Of a stretch of DNA of 64,000 nucleotides, positions 25,831 through 34,867 are shown in pieces. Each line of letters opens with the position of its first letter. Position 1 is the stretch's first letter. The DNA is from Bacteroides fragilis (GTDB taxonomy: Bacteria > Bacillota > Clostridia > Lachnospirales > Lachnospiraceae), in assembly GCA_023664485.1 (NCBI GenBank), contig JAMPFK010000014.1, forward strand, positions 1 through 64,000. The letters run 5' to 3'. The position numbers and the translations under genes were made by a program. Below the pieces are notes generated by a model that was given only the letters and a program-made list of their open reading frames with translations, was not told the DNA's origin and did not search any database.

Positions 25831-27129
25831 TCACTTCTCCTGTTCCCTTTCTATCATCTCAGAGAAAAACTTCTCCAGCCTGGAAAAAACATCAAAATCA
25901 TAGTCCTCTTTCATCGGCGCCTGACGCAGCATGTTCATATAACACGCATCATCTTCGTCAATTTCTTTCACCCTCTGAATCACAGCGTCAAAATCATTGC
26001 CGAAGTCATTGCCGTTAATAAAGGCATCCGGATTCACGTCTCTGGCCACTTCCGGATTTCCCCAGTAAATCGGGATTGTTCCTGCCTTAAAACAGTCGAA
26101 CAGTTTTTCGGTCGTATAACCGGGCAGGAAACTGTTCTCAAATGCTATCGTAAATTTATACTGTCCGATAAATCTGACTTTATCAAACCACCAGTTCTGA
26201 TGATTCCGTCCGGCAACCGCATCCGGCATATTATGGAGCACCGCTCCGGGACAGTCAACATGCTTATACTGCTGCAGTTTCATGCAGAATTCTTTACGCA
26301 GCCGCGCCCCTTCCCCCAGCGTTTCATTGGAGTATACAAAATTACAGAATTTCCTGTGGGCCAGACGGGGATCCGTAAAAGCCGTTCTGTCCATAAGCTG
26401 CTTATTGACGGGGGCATAGATATTAAAATGAAAAAACGCACGCTCCCAGGAATACGGATAGCCGATCATATAATCATATTCTTCCCCGTTCATGAAACGA
26501 ATGGTATAAGGTTCCGTAAGGATATATACCTTTTTACAGTTCCGATACTGCTTATGCGTTTCTCCGAAATGACTGAACAGCAGAAGATCCGGCGCATCCG
26601 AAAGGATCAGCTTATATCTGTTTTTCAGGGAAGCGGTAAAAACATTGTCAATCCGGTCAAAGCTTTTCCACATATCTGCAAAGTTTATTTTTAACTCAGG
26701 CAGGTTTTTCTTCACTTCCCATTCCCAGTGAAGCCCGCTGGGCAGGAAAAATTTCTTATCCTCTGAAGAATAGAACCGGTATACCGGAAACCGGCTGCCA
26801 TATAATTCCCTGATCGTCCGATACATTTCTTCCTCATAGATAAAGGAAGACAATACGATTCCATCCAACTTCAATGATCCTATGTCACGGACATTATAAA
26901 TATCATATCCTGAATATTGGGCCGAAAGGGTTTCCCGCCTGCTGTCAATAAAAATCAGTTCCGCCTCTATCGGGCCGATCTTCTTCCGGTATCCTGACAA
27001 CAAATGTTCTGTGTGTTCGCCCATGCCATAGACGGCTGTCCGCTGATTCCGGCCAAACGGCAGATTTTGCAGCGCTGCAGGTATTCCCGTTTCACAAAAA
27101 TGGTAATATTCCTTAAAAATATCCATCAT
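25831..27129 (-). CDS. Rossmann module + GT10 fucosyltransferase-like domain
   Basis: A 432-residue protein. Residues 25-120 are a variant Rossmann module (RTAVYGMGEHTEHLLSGY, LIFIDSRRE, GIVLSSFIY). The C-terminal half is a GT10 alpha-1,3/4-fucosyltransferase domain: KFCNFVYSN, then FTIAFENSFLPGYTTEKLFD and GTIPIYWGNPEVARDVNP, all hallmark family blocks. It would use GDP-fucose or a similar GDP-deoxysugar. The start at 27129 is chosen for AAGGAG 10 nt upstream; it lies 4 bp after the previous stop. No GDP-fucose synthesis genes are in the window. Confidence 0.84.
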   Translation of the reverse strand: MMDIFKEYYHFCETGIPAALQNLPFGRNQRTAVYGMGEHTEHLLSGYRKKIGPIEAELIFIDSRRETLSAQYSGYDIYNVRDIGSLKLDGIVLSSFIYEEEMYRTIRELYGSRFPVYRFYSSEDKKFFLPSGLHWEWEVKKNLPELKINFADMWKSFDRIDNVFTASLKNRYKLILSDAPDLLLFSHFGETHKQYRNCKKVYILTEPYTIRFMNGEEYDYMIGYPYSWERAFFHFNIYAPVNKQLMDRTAFTDPRLAHRKFCNFVYSNETLGEGARLRKEFCMKLQQYKHVDCPGAVLHNMPDAVAGRNHQNWWFDKVRFIGQYKFTIAFENSFLPGYTTEKLFDCFKAGTIPIYWGNPEVARDVNPDAFINGNDFGNDFDAVIQRVKEIDEDDACYMNMLRQAPMKEDYDFDVFSRLEKFFSEMIEREQEK

Positions 27130-27133
27130 TGTT

Positions 27134-28609
27134 TTACTTCTCCTTCCCGATTCCACCGCTGATTTCCTTCATAATCCTTTGAACCACACGCTCCGCTGCA
27201 TGTCCGTCGTCGCACGAACCATACTTTTTCAGAAAAGCATTGAGATCTTTTATATATCTTTCGTTGTCGAAATCCAATATGGCATCAACCAGTTCCTCCT
27301 GCGTATGCGCTTTGGGATAGGGCCACTCCGATACGGGCGAATAAAATCCTCTGTCGTTTTCATAATCCTTTTCATCATTCTGATATAAAAATACAGGACG
27401 CCTTTGAAGCGAGAAATCCCACATCAGCGACGAATAATCGGTAATCACCACATCTGCCGCGGCAAGAAGCTCCTGAATGTCAGGATAGTAAGTCGCGTCG
27501 ATCGCATCCGCGTAGTAGTTCTGCGGCATCCCCAATGTATACAGATAATGATGGAAACGGTACAGCAGTATATATTCACCGCCAAACCGCCTTCCTAACG
27601 CATCAAGAACACGTTCCATATCGATATCATATTTCTGAAAAGAATCCGCTGTAACTTCCCTGAAAGTCGGAGCATAGAGCAGGATCTTTTTATCAGAAGG
27701 AATCCCGTACTTCTGATAAACGGCATCCCTTACGGACTTGTCCATAAAAAAGACATCATTCCGCGGCGCGCCACATTCCATTACTTCGCCTTCATAAAAG
27801 AAAGAATCCCTGTATACCTGTGTGTAAAAATGGCTCGCAGTCAGAAATAAATCGCTGGCGGCGTTGCTCCTGAAATATCTTTCCCTGCTCGCGGCGTCTC
27901 TGTTCACGGCGCCTTCCGCCAGTTTGAACGGGCCGTATCCATGCCATGTATTAATGTAGAACTGCCCTTTCCTTTTCCATTCATAGAGGTTGTGGACTGT
28001 GTTTGTGATATATACGCCTGATGTAAAGAGTTCTCTGTAATACTGCGGCGTGCCGATCAATACCTTTTCCATTTTATCCGGTATCCCCTGTATGTCTTTA
28101 TCAGAAACCGCCCACACGAGTTTCACGGGGTAATTTCCCTGAAGCAGTTTTTCGGCGATATATTTGCAATTGCCTCCGTAGCCTTTTCCCTCATAATTTG
28201 AAAAAAGTACCTTATTTTTTTCAAGCGGGAATTTTCTGCTCTCTGCAATGATCTCTTCCGTTATCTCTTTCATCGCTTCTTCGCCGACACGATATACTTC
28301 TTTAACAGGATAATTCTGCAGCCGCCCTGTTATTTCGCCTGTCAGTCTGATACCAGCGGCGACAATAACAATGGAGATTTTCAATTCTTCTTTCAGCCCG
28401 TCGATTAATTTAACAGGTTTTCCATGAAAATGATCCGGGTTTCCATCCTTGTCTGATACTGCAAAGCAGATAACATTTTGCCCTAACCCCTTTAAATCTA
28501 AAAGGGAATACAAGTAATCCCCGTATTTTCCCGCGCCGTATATGATTATTTTTTGATTTCTCAGGAAATCCAGATTATAAATATCCAGTATCTTTATATT
28601 TTCTCCCAT
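27134..28609 (-). CDS. Rossmann module + CDP-glycerol glycerophosphotransferase (TagB/TagF-like)
   Basis: A 491-residue protein. Residues 15-115 are the Rossmann module (KIIIYGAGKYGDYLYSLL, CFAVSDKDGN, IVIVAAG). Residues 145-480 are a Glyphos_transf domain: FYINTWHGYGPFK carries the active-site His, GAPRNDVFF follows, then LLYAPTFRE and DVVITDYSSLMWDF. TagB/TagF-type enzymes move glycerol phosphate from CDP-glycerol to teichoic acid chains. There is no membrane segment. It sits one gene from GT2 and GT10 enzymes, so it may decorate a glycan with phosphopolyol. Confidence 0.85.
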   Translation of the reverse strand: MGENIKILDIYNLDFLRNQKIIIYGAGKYGDYLYSLLDLKGLGQNVICFAVSDKDGNPDHFHGKPVKLIDGLKEELKISIVIVAAGIRLTGEITGRLQNYPVKEVYRVGEEAMKEITEEIIAESRKFPLEKNKVLFSNYEGKGYGGNCKYIAEKLLQGNYPVKLVWAVSDKDIQGIPDKMEKVLIGTPQYYRELFTSGVYITNTVHNLYEWKRKGQFYINTWHGYGPFKLAEGAVNRDAASRERYFRSNAASDLFLTASHFYTQVYRDSFFYEGEVMECGAPRNDVFFMDKSVRDAVYQKYGIPSDKKILLYAPTFREVTADSFQKYDIDMERVLDALGRRFGGEYILLYRFHHYLYTLGMPQNYYADAIDATYYPDIQELLAAADVVITDYSSLMWDFSLQRRPVFLYQNDEKDYENDRGFYSPVSEWPYPKAHTQEELVDAILDFDNERYIKDLNAFLKKYGSCDDGHAAERVVQRIMKEISGGIGKEK

Positions 28610-28643
28610 GAACGCTAAGCCTGTCTCCTTTAACCTTTCATTA

Positions 28644-29828
28644 TTAATACTTTAACGTCCTCAAAGGTTTCCCCCATATAATTTTATCTTCCATAACGCC
28701 GATATCTTTTAGCTCTTCTTTTATTTCACCAAAGACACTCTCCCTGTTCACTGCCACCAGAATATAATCATATTCGCTGTTTCTGACAGATTCCACAGGC
28801 TGTACATCGAGACCGTCTTCTCTGCATTTCTCGTAGTTCTTATCGACCCATCCGCAGAGGCAGAAATTCATACAATCCGCCAGTTTCCTGTAATAATCGG
28901 AACCTACCTGGCCGGCTCCGTATATAATCAGTCTTTTTTCATTCATTTGAAAAACAGACGGGTCTAATTCATAAGATACCTTATACAGGGACTTCCCCCG
29001 GTCGATCAGGCCCAGCCTGTAGTTGACAGTACATTTAGCTTCTTCTAACAGATAACGCCCTAACTGCCGCAGCAGGAATTCACTCTCCCTGTGTGATTCA
29101 AATAACTTCCTTGCATATTTGTAAAATGCTGTCAGTTCTATTAAAAAGTCGGGATTTTCCATATTGCTTGTACCATCCTGCCGAAGGCAGTAATGATAAT
29201 AGACTGCATCTGTAAAACATACCTTTATATTCTTAAATACGCATCCAAATACAATTGCCTTGTCTTCCGCATATCTGATATCGTTTCCTATCTCAGCCAT
29301 TACCTCCTGCAGCATCTTCTTAGGAAAAAGTTTCGCAACACTGTACGGCAGTATTCCATATTGATCCGTATCCCTGTAAAAAAATAAATCTCTGCAGATT
29401 TTGTCGGTTTCATAAATCCCGCCCGGTATTCCATTTCTTCTTTCGATAGTACCGTCGCTCTTATCCATGAACACATTGGAACATACAAGCGGACAGTTAC
29501 TTTCGAGCATCTGAACTACCAGAGTCTCAAGCAGCGGTTCCTCGATCCAGTCATCGGAATCTACGAACATAATATATTCCCCATGGCACTGTGCAATTCC
29601 TGCTTTTTTGGCCGCTATAATACCTCCGTTTGACTGATGGATTACCTGAATCCTCCTGTCTCTTTGGCTATAATCATCACATATTTTCCCTGAACCGTCT
29701 GTAGAGCCATCATTCACCAGAATGATTTCCATGTTTGGATAAGTCTGTTTCTGAATACTCTCTATACAATGCGCCAGGTACTTCTCTGTATTATAAACCG
29801 GAACAATTACTGATACGAATGGTTTCAT
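28644..29828 (-). CDS. GT2 glycosyltransferase + Rossmann module
   Basis: A 394-residue protein. Residues 1-215 are a standard GT2 domain: SVIVPVYNTEKYLAHCIESI, VNDGSTDGSGKICDDY, NGGIIAAKKAGI and MFVDSDDWIE. Residues 300-394 are the Rossmann module (RLIIYGAGQVGSDYYRKL, CGWVDKNYEKC, YILVAVNRE). It is likely to transfer a single sugar in the cytoplasm. Base composition turns clearly more AT-rich in the next genes. Confidence 0.85.
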   Translation of the reverse strand: MKPFVSVIVPVYNTEKYLAHCIESIQKQTYPNMEIILVNDGSTDGSGKICDDYSQRDRRIQVIHQSNGGIIAAKKAGIAQCHGEYIMFVDSDDWIEEPLLETLVVQMLESNCPLVCSNVFMDKSDGTIERRNGIPGGIYETDKICRDLFFYRDTDQYGILPYSVAKLFPKKMLQEVMAEIGNDIRYAEDKAIVFGCVFKNIKVCFTDAVYYHYCLRQDGTSNMENPDFLIELTAFYKYARKLFESHRESEFLLRQLGRYLLEEAKCTVNYRLGLIDRGKSLYKVSYELDPSVFQMNEKRLIIYGAGQVGSDYYRKLADCMNFCLCGWVDKNYEKCREDGLDVQPVESVRNSEYDYILVAVNRESVFGEIKEELKDIGVMEDKIIWGKPLRTLKY

Positions 29829-29844
29829 TTTAAACTGCCTCTTT

Positions 29845-30804
29845 TTATTTATATGCTACAATTAAGCAGCTGCTATCCGGATAGGTCTTTCCGCCCATTT
29901 TGCAAAGCTGCTCAAATAATTCATAACTGACCTCTTGCTCAATCTTTTCATAATTTCCCGGCCATACTTCCTGTACTTGTTCGACAGAATGAACAAAATA
30001 TCCTGCTGCTTTAAAAAGATTCCCAATTGTTAAACAATTCCATGTATATAAATGATTATTAATATCACTCTTTCTATATTCTTTATCACAAGATTCGTTT
30101 GGAACATAAAAAACTATTTTTCCACTCCACTTTAGCTTCTCATATAACTCCTTTAAAATTCCCAACGGGTTTTCAACATGCTCCAACGCATGTGACGAAA
30201 TTATGACATCTGCGTAGTTATCCGGAATATCATTTATGTTCTTTACACTTTTAATATTATTTTTTGAGGCTACATCTCTCGCCGCGTCGTTAATCTCTAT
30301 TCCTACTTTTTCTTTAGCCACAATATTGCTTAATAAATATCCTCCCCCACATCCAAATTCAACTACTGTCTCATCAGAATGTATGTATGGCTGAAACATA
30401 TGCACCTGAATCTTTCCAGCAAAACGTCCGACATTTTTCTGCCATTGAAAATATTGCCCGTCATAGTATTCTGCCCCTCCGCCAAAATCAATCTGAGAAG
30501 CCAACATAAAATTGTAAATATTTTTTTCTAATAATTGTTCTTTTATCTCTTTTTCATGATTACTGCATATGACAATCATAACGTCATCATTGTTAATTTT
30601 ACATAACTCTTCGACAGAAAGTATTGGATATTCTTCCATGAACAAACTTCCCTGTTTTTGTTTATCATTATCACAACATGCAATAATATTTGTAATGTTC
30701 TTTAATTTGAATAAAACTTTTTTTCCGTTCTTCCCAACGCCAAAAATAATAACCTTTTTTTTCTTTAAAAACTTTAAATAGTCAATATCATTATTTACAT
30801 ACAT
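29845..30804 (-). CDS. Rossmann module + class I SAM methyltransferase
   Basis: A 319-residue protein. Residues 10-105 are the Rossmann module (KVIIFGVGKNGKKVLFKL, ACCDNDKQKQG, VMIVICSNHE). Residues 120-300 are a Methyltransf_11/23-type enzyme: VVEFGCGGGYLLSNI is the SAM loop, and DVIISSHALEHVENPLGIL is the post-motif strand typical of small-molecule methyltransferases. AGGAGG precedes the ATG. A sugar O- or N-methylation is likely. The gene is much more AT-rich than those before 29.8 kb. Confidence 0.83.
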   Translation of the reverse strand: MYVNNDIDYLKFLKKKKVIIFGVGKNGKKVLFKLKNITNIIACCDNDKQKQGSLFMEEYPILSVEELCKINNDDVMIVICSNHEKEIKEQLLEKNIYNFMLASQIDFGGGAEYYDGQYFQWQKNVGRFAGKIQVHMFQPYIHSDETVVEFGCGGGYLLSNIVAKEKVGIEINDAARDVASKNNIKSVKNINDIPDNYADVIISSHALEHVENPLGILKELYEKLKWSGKIVFYVPNESCDKEYRKSDINNHLYTWNCLTIGNLFKAAGYFVHSVEQVQEVWPGNYEKIEQEVSYELFEQLCKMGGKTYPDSSCLIVAYK

Positions 30805-30854
30805 TACTATATCCTCCTGACATTTATTAGTCTTATACAGTTCTATCTCCTGAT

Positions 30855-32441
30855 TTATGTTACGGATCGTAATAAATCATTGATAAACCGAGCTGCACGT
30901 TCACTTGCATGTCCATCCTCATGAACGCCATACTCATTCATGAAATGATTCAATTCATTTTCATATTCCAGTTGTCCAAACGATTCTATATTTTGCAGCA
31001 ATTGTTCGTTTGTTTCGGCAATGGGAAACGGAAGATGGTCATAATCAATCAGAAGTCCCCTCTCACCATCAATAAACTTTCTTCTGTCAGGCGCATATAA
31101 AAAAACCGGTTTTTTTACATATGCTGCTTCAAACATAAAACTTGAATAATCTGTAATCATAACATCGGACGCCGCTGCCAGCTCCTGACTATCCGTATAT
31201 CCGCTTACATTTATTATATTCTCATTTTTGAATGTCTTTTTTGGGTAAAATGTCAATCCAGGATGATTGCGCACAAATAGATACCATGTTCCACCCCATT
31301 TATTCTCTAACGCATTTAATAACTGTGGCATTTCCAAAGACAGTAAATCTTCATGTTCAGGCTCAAGATTTTTCAATCTGTAAGTAGGTACATACAGACA
31401 AATCCTGGCCTCTTCGTCCAACTTAAAATAGGAAAACACTTTTTCCCGCACCGTCGGGTCAAAGAGCACATCTGAACGCGGAGATCCTACGCGAACTGAT
31501 TTCCCCCGAAAGCCAAAACCACTCCTGCATGACTTTTCGTCAAATTCGCTTCCCGAAAAAAGATAATCCATCCGTTCGCCATCAAACTTTATGGCATCCG
31601 CAACTTCATGTGTCAGAACTGGCGACTTGTCATCTAAATAGAACTTTTTTAATGTAACGCCAGACCAATGTTTCACCTGAATATATATCTGATTGTCCCT
31701 CTTTCTGATATGCGGTGAAATAATGTCGTCAACAATCCAGATTTTTGCTGTTTCCATTTCATAAACATACCTCTTCCAGTTTCTTTCATAAATAAATCTG
31801 ACACCATCCGGCGCCTCCGTATGCATATCATTTACGATCCAGACAATGTCCAAATCGGTTCTTTCATCCAACAATGCCCTGGTAATCTGCCTCGCATGAC
31901 CGCCATATACACTAACCAGCATTATAATCTTTTTTTCTTCTATATTTTGACGGCAGCATTGATCGATATAACTGATGCGCATTTTATCAATATCTTCTTC
32001 GGTATCTTCCCGACTACTCCGTCTGTCTGCCTCCATTAACAATAAAACATAACAATGTTTTATTCCCATTTCTTCCATTTGCTTCATCATTGCATGATAA
32101 GAATTAATACTGGTGATTAACACAACAATGTCTTGCTGATGATATTCTCTCAGCTCTTTGGGATCATAAATAATCAGAGACCCGAACTGTGTCTGCCATG
32201 CTTCTTCACAGCATATCTCCAGGCTTTGTCCCTGTATGCTGACATCATTATCGATTACTCCGGCAATTTGCGCCTGATGACCATAATTACGCAAAAAGTA
32301 GTTCATACCTTCTCCTACGCCAAAAAGATACAGCTGTCTCCCTTTGATGCATTCGTTGAACACTTCCCATTTTTGCCCTTCCATTTCAATATCATCACAC
32401 AAATGCCGTTTTCTTTTCATTGCTCTTGATATGATATCCAT
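30855..32441 (-). CDS. Rossmann module + CDP-glycerol glycerophosphotransferase-like domain
   Basis: A 528-residue protein, the second TagB/TagF-like enzyme. Residues 28-140 are the Rossmann module with a divergent loop (RQLYLFGVGEGMNYFLRN, GVIDNDVSIQG, VVLITSINS). The Glyphos_transf domain follows: YIQVKHWSGVTLKKF replaces the usual TWHG, so the active-site His is in KHW; later come GSPRSDVLF, CLYVPTYR and VMITDYSSFMFEAA. The altered motif suggests a different polyol or chain. AGGAG precedes the ATG. Confidence 0.78.
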   Translation of the reverse strand: MDIISRAMKRKRHLCDDIEMEGQKWEVFNECIKGRQLYLFGVGEGMNYFLRNYGHQAQIAGVIDNDVSIQGQSLEICCEEAWQTQFGSLIIYDPKELREYHQQDIVVLITSINSYHAMMKQMEEMGIKHCYVLLLMEADRRSSREDTEEDIDKMRISYIDQCCRQNIEEKKIIMLVSVYGGHARQITRALLDERTDLDIVWIVNDMHTEAPDGVRFIYERNWKRYVYEMETAKIWIVDDIISPHIRKRDNQIYIQVKHWSGVTLKKFYLDDKSPVLTHEVADAIKFDGERMDYLFSGSEFDEKSCRSGFGFRGKSVRVGSPRSDVLFDPTVREKVFSYFKLDEEARICLYVPTYRLKNLEPEHEDLLSLEMPQLLNALENKWGGTWYLFVRNHPGLTFYPKKTFKNENIINVSGYTDSQELAAASDVMITDYSSFMFEAAYVKKPVFLYAPDRRKFIDGERGLLIDYDHLPFPIAETNEQLLQNIESFGQLEYENELNHFMNEYGVHEDGHASERAARFINDLLRSVT

Positions 32442-32491
32442 GTTTTTCTCCTATACAATCTCAGCAAATAGCATTCTGTTTTTATATAAAA

Positions 32492-33640
32492 TCACAGTAT
32501 AACTATTTTATCCTCTGAAATCCCATACTGACCCATCAGCTTTTCCTTCATCCGTTCTGCCTCTGCCGTATTATGAAATGCAATGACGATATCATCATAT
32601 TCATAATCCTGAATCATTTCGCAGTCAATAACCTGTTTTCCTTCAAAAAACTGTATCTTTCTCCTGTCAATAAATGCCTGCACATCATACCGTTTTAGAA
32701 TATCCTTCTTATTTTTTCTATAGCATTTTCCGGTTCCCCATATTATGGCCTTCTTACAATCCTGATTCTTATATTCCGGATAATGACCATAGCCGTTCCA
32801 TAAAGAAGCTAACGCCATTTTTGTTTCAACAGTCGGCTCACAATTATCTATCAGCCGAAAATCTCTGATTTCATCTGCAAAATATCTGGGTTTAAATCTG
32901 TCTGTATTTCCAGAATGCATTCCAGAACCGTCAAATCCAATATTATCGATAAACGATTTATATGGTATGATAAATACTTTATTCTTTTCAATAGCATGTA
33001 ACGCCCAAAATATATCCCAGGCATCCAATCTGCATACTAATGTATTGCACAGTATACTCTCCAAATCGCCACCCCAGATACCAAGCCGTTCTGAAGCGTC
33101 CTGATTTGCATATATTCTCCGCAATATTTCATAATCCCTCGCATAACATTCCCACCTGTTTTTCCATGTTCCCCATGCCGCAGACATCGTCCTTCCGGAA
33201 GCATAAACATCTTCGTCAGCATTATGAATATCCATATCCAGATTCCACGCAAATCCGCCTATTCCTATTACATGTTGGTTTTGCTGATATTTTTCAAGGC
33301 ATGAATCCATGTAGCTCAAAAAATTCGGCAGCGGTACGCAGTCATCCTCCAATATGATCACCGCCTCATGCCTGTCCAGGACATATCCAATTCCATCTTC
33401 AATAGATTTCGCACATCCCTTATTCCATTCGGATGATACATACTCAAATTCTAACCAATCAATTTCGTCAATCACTTTTTTGACATCATGCCACTGTTTC
33501 AAATCCCTCTGATGATTCTTCATTCCATCCTGAAAAATATAGACCTTATGACGTATTTCATTATTTTTTAATCCGGCCAGGACTTTTTTCAGATGTTCGC
33601 TCCTGTTATATGTAAAAATTGCAATTCCTGTATCGACCAT
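32492..33640 (-). CDS. GT-A glycosyltransferase (GNT-I-like) + Rossmann module
   Basis: A 382-residue protein. Residues 1-260 are a GT-A domain that begins GIAIFTYNRSEHLKKVLAG and has EAVIILEDDCVPLPNFLSYM as its metal site; the E-D-D-C form recalls GNT-I-like and some bacterial sugar transferases. Residues 290-382 are the Rossmann module (KAIIWGTGKCYRKNKKDIL, AFIDRRK, DIVIAFHN). AAAGGA precedes the ATG. Donor and acceptor are unknown. Confidence 0.75.
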   Translation of the reverse strand: MVDTGIAIFTYNRSEHLKKVLAGLKNNEIRHKVYIFQDGMKNHQRDLKQWHDVKKVIDEIDWLEFEYVSSEWNKGCAKSIEDGIGYVLDRHEAVIILEDDCVPLPNFLSYMDSCLEKYQQNQHVIGIGGFAWNLDMDIHNADEDVYASGRTMSAAWGTWKNRWECYARDYEILRRIYANQDASERLGIWGGDLESILCNTLVCRLDAWDIFWALHAIEKNKVFIIPYKSFIDNIGFDGSGMHSGNTDRFKPRYFADEIRDFRLIDNCEPTVETKMALASLWNGYGHYPEYKNQDCKKAIIWGTGKCYRKNKKDILKRYDVQAFIDRRKIQFFEGKQVIDCEMIQDYEYDDIVIAFHNTAEAERMKEKLMGQYGISEDKIVIL

Positions 33641-33692
33641 TTGACTAATCCTTTCTCATGTTGCCAGGTCTTATTTAAAAAGTATTCTTTAT

Positions 33693-34625
33693 TCACTGTT
33701 TTTCCACTAACGTAATACAATCGAGAGCTTCTGCCCCATGCCAGTCTATCACATGTTGCTCCAGAATTTTAAATCCGGTTCTGTATGCTAAATAGGCAAA
33801 TATATTTTTGCTCATGAAACATCTTGCATGTTGCGTATGGGCAAAATCTGTCTTATAGTCCTCACTGTAATTGGAATGGTGAAACAGGGCTTTTCCTCCG
33901 CTTATTAATACGCGGTAAATATCCTTCAAATATTCATATACATCCATCATCTCAAAATGCACCATGGAATCATATGTAAATAGCGACGTATAACTGTCCG
34001 CCGGAAGTTTCTCCAGATTATATCCATTATTTTTATAATAATTTATATTTTGGGCATCCTTAAAGCGTTTCCTGCAGATAACCATATTTTCATCTAAAAT
34101 ATCTACCAATGTAATTATCCCGGCTTTATCCATATAATGCGGTACATGCCTTCCGTGCCCACAGGCAAGTTCAATTACATTCGTTAAGTCTAATTGATTG
34201 AATAGTCTGCTGAATAAAGAGTCCTTATTCCAAAATATGTCAACTTCGTTATCATCCTCTGCATCTGTAAACCACTGGTCATTATTCCTGGCATGATGGT
34301 ATGCACACCATTCTCTCAGATAAACAGTCTGATCCTCGCCAAGAATTTTATAAAAATCATCCAATAAGTATCCCTTGCAGTTATCACTCTGTATCAGATG
34401 CATTACCTCATTCGTAATCTCCGGATTCGCAATAGCAAGTAAAAATGGAAGATTCTGATTTCTTGCTTCTTCATATGACAAAACTTTTTTTCCACCTACT
34501 TCGTTAAGTTCATCATATCTCTTATCACAAAAAGCATATATCCTGTCATCCATATTTCTCCACTTTAAAAAATCCAAACACCATTTTCCTTTATTCCCAC
34601 ATCCATAAATAATAAATCTGTCCAT
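33693..34625 (-). CDS. Rossmann module + class I SAM methyltransferase
   Basis: A 310-residue protein. Residues 1-95 are the Rossmann module (RFIIYGCGNKGKWCLDFL, AFCDKRYDE, FLLAIANPE). Residues 125-300 are a class I methyltransferase: VIELACGHGRHVPHYM is the SAM loop, TSLFTYDSMVHFEMMDV follows, and GGKALFHHSNYSED is the later strand. AAGGAG precedes the ATG. It is one of several methyltransferases built on the same module plan in this locus and presumably modifies a sugar. Confidence 0.8.
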   Translation of the reverse strand: MDRFIIYGCGNKGKWCLDFLKWRNMDDRIYAFCDKRYDELNEVGGKKVLSYEEARNQNLPFLLAIANPEITNEVMHLIQSDNCKGYLLDDFYKILGEDQTVYLREWCAYHHARNNDQWFTDAEDDNEVDIFWNKDSLFSRLFNQLDLTNVIELACGHGRHVPHYMDKAGIITLVDILDENMVICRKRFKDAQNINYYKNNGYNLEKLPADSYTSLFTYDSMVHFEMMDVYEYLKDIYRVLISGGKALFHHSNYSEDYKTDFAHTQHARCFMSKNIFAYLAYRTGFKILEQHVIDWHGAEALDCITLVEKQ

Positions 34626-34689
34626 ATAACCCTCTCCTTAAAATAAATTTTTCCACTAAATTTACACGATTAATTTCCTGCATTTCACG

Positions 34690-34866
34690 TTACCAGTTTC
34701 TTGCAGACAGGATAAAGTAATCTCTATGAAAGACTTTATCCGCATCTTCAAGTCTCTCTGTCATTTCACTCTGCCCGCTGACTGCTGCCACAAATATGAT
34801 ACTTGCTATATCCTCTGTTGCCTGAATCATCTTTTCATATAAATAGCTTATCCTGTAATTACCCAT
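34690..34866 (-). pseudogene. Duplicate tail of a Rossmann module (58 aa)
   Basis: The frame from the ATG at 34866 encodes a tail (IIFVAAVSGQSEMTERLE, then HRDYFILSARNW) that matches, residue for residue in many places, the C-terminus of the upstream GT4 protein (IIVFVAVVNGQDEIIKQLE, then NRNYFILAPRAW). It starts directly after that gene's stop codon in another frame. It is a tandem partial duplication with no enzyme domain, left after recombination at the module. Confidence 0.7.
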
Positions 34867-34867
34867 G

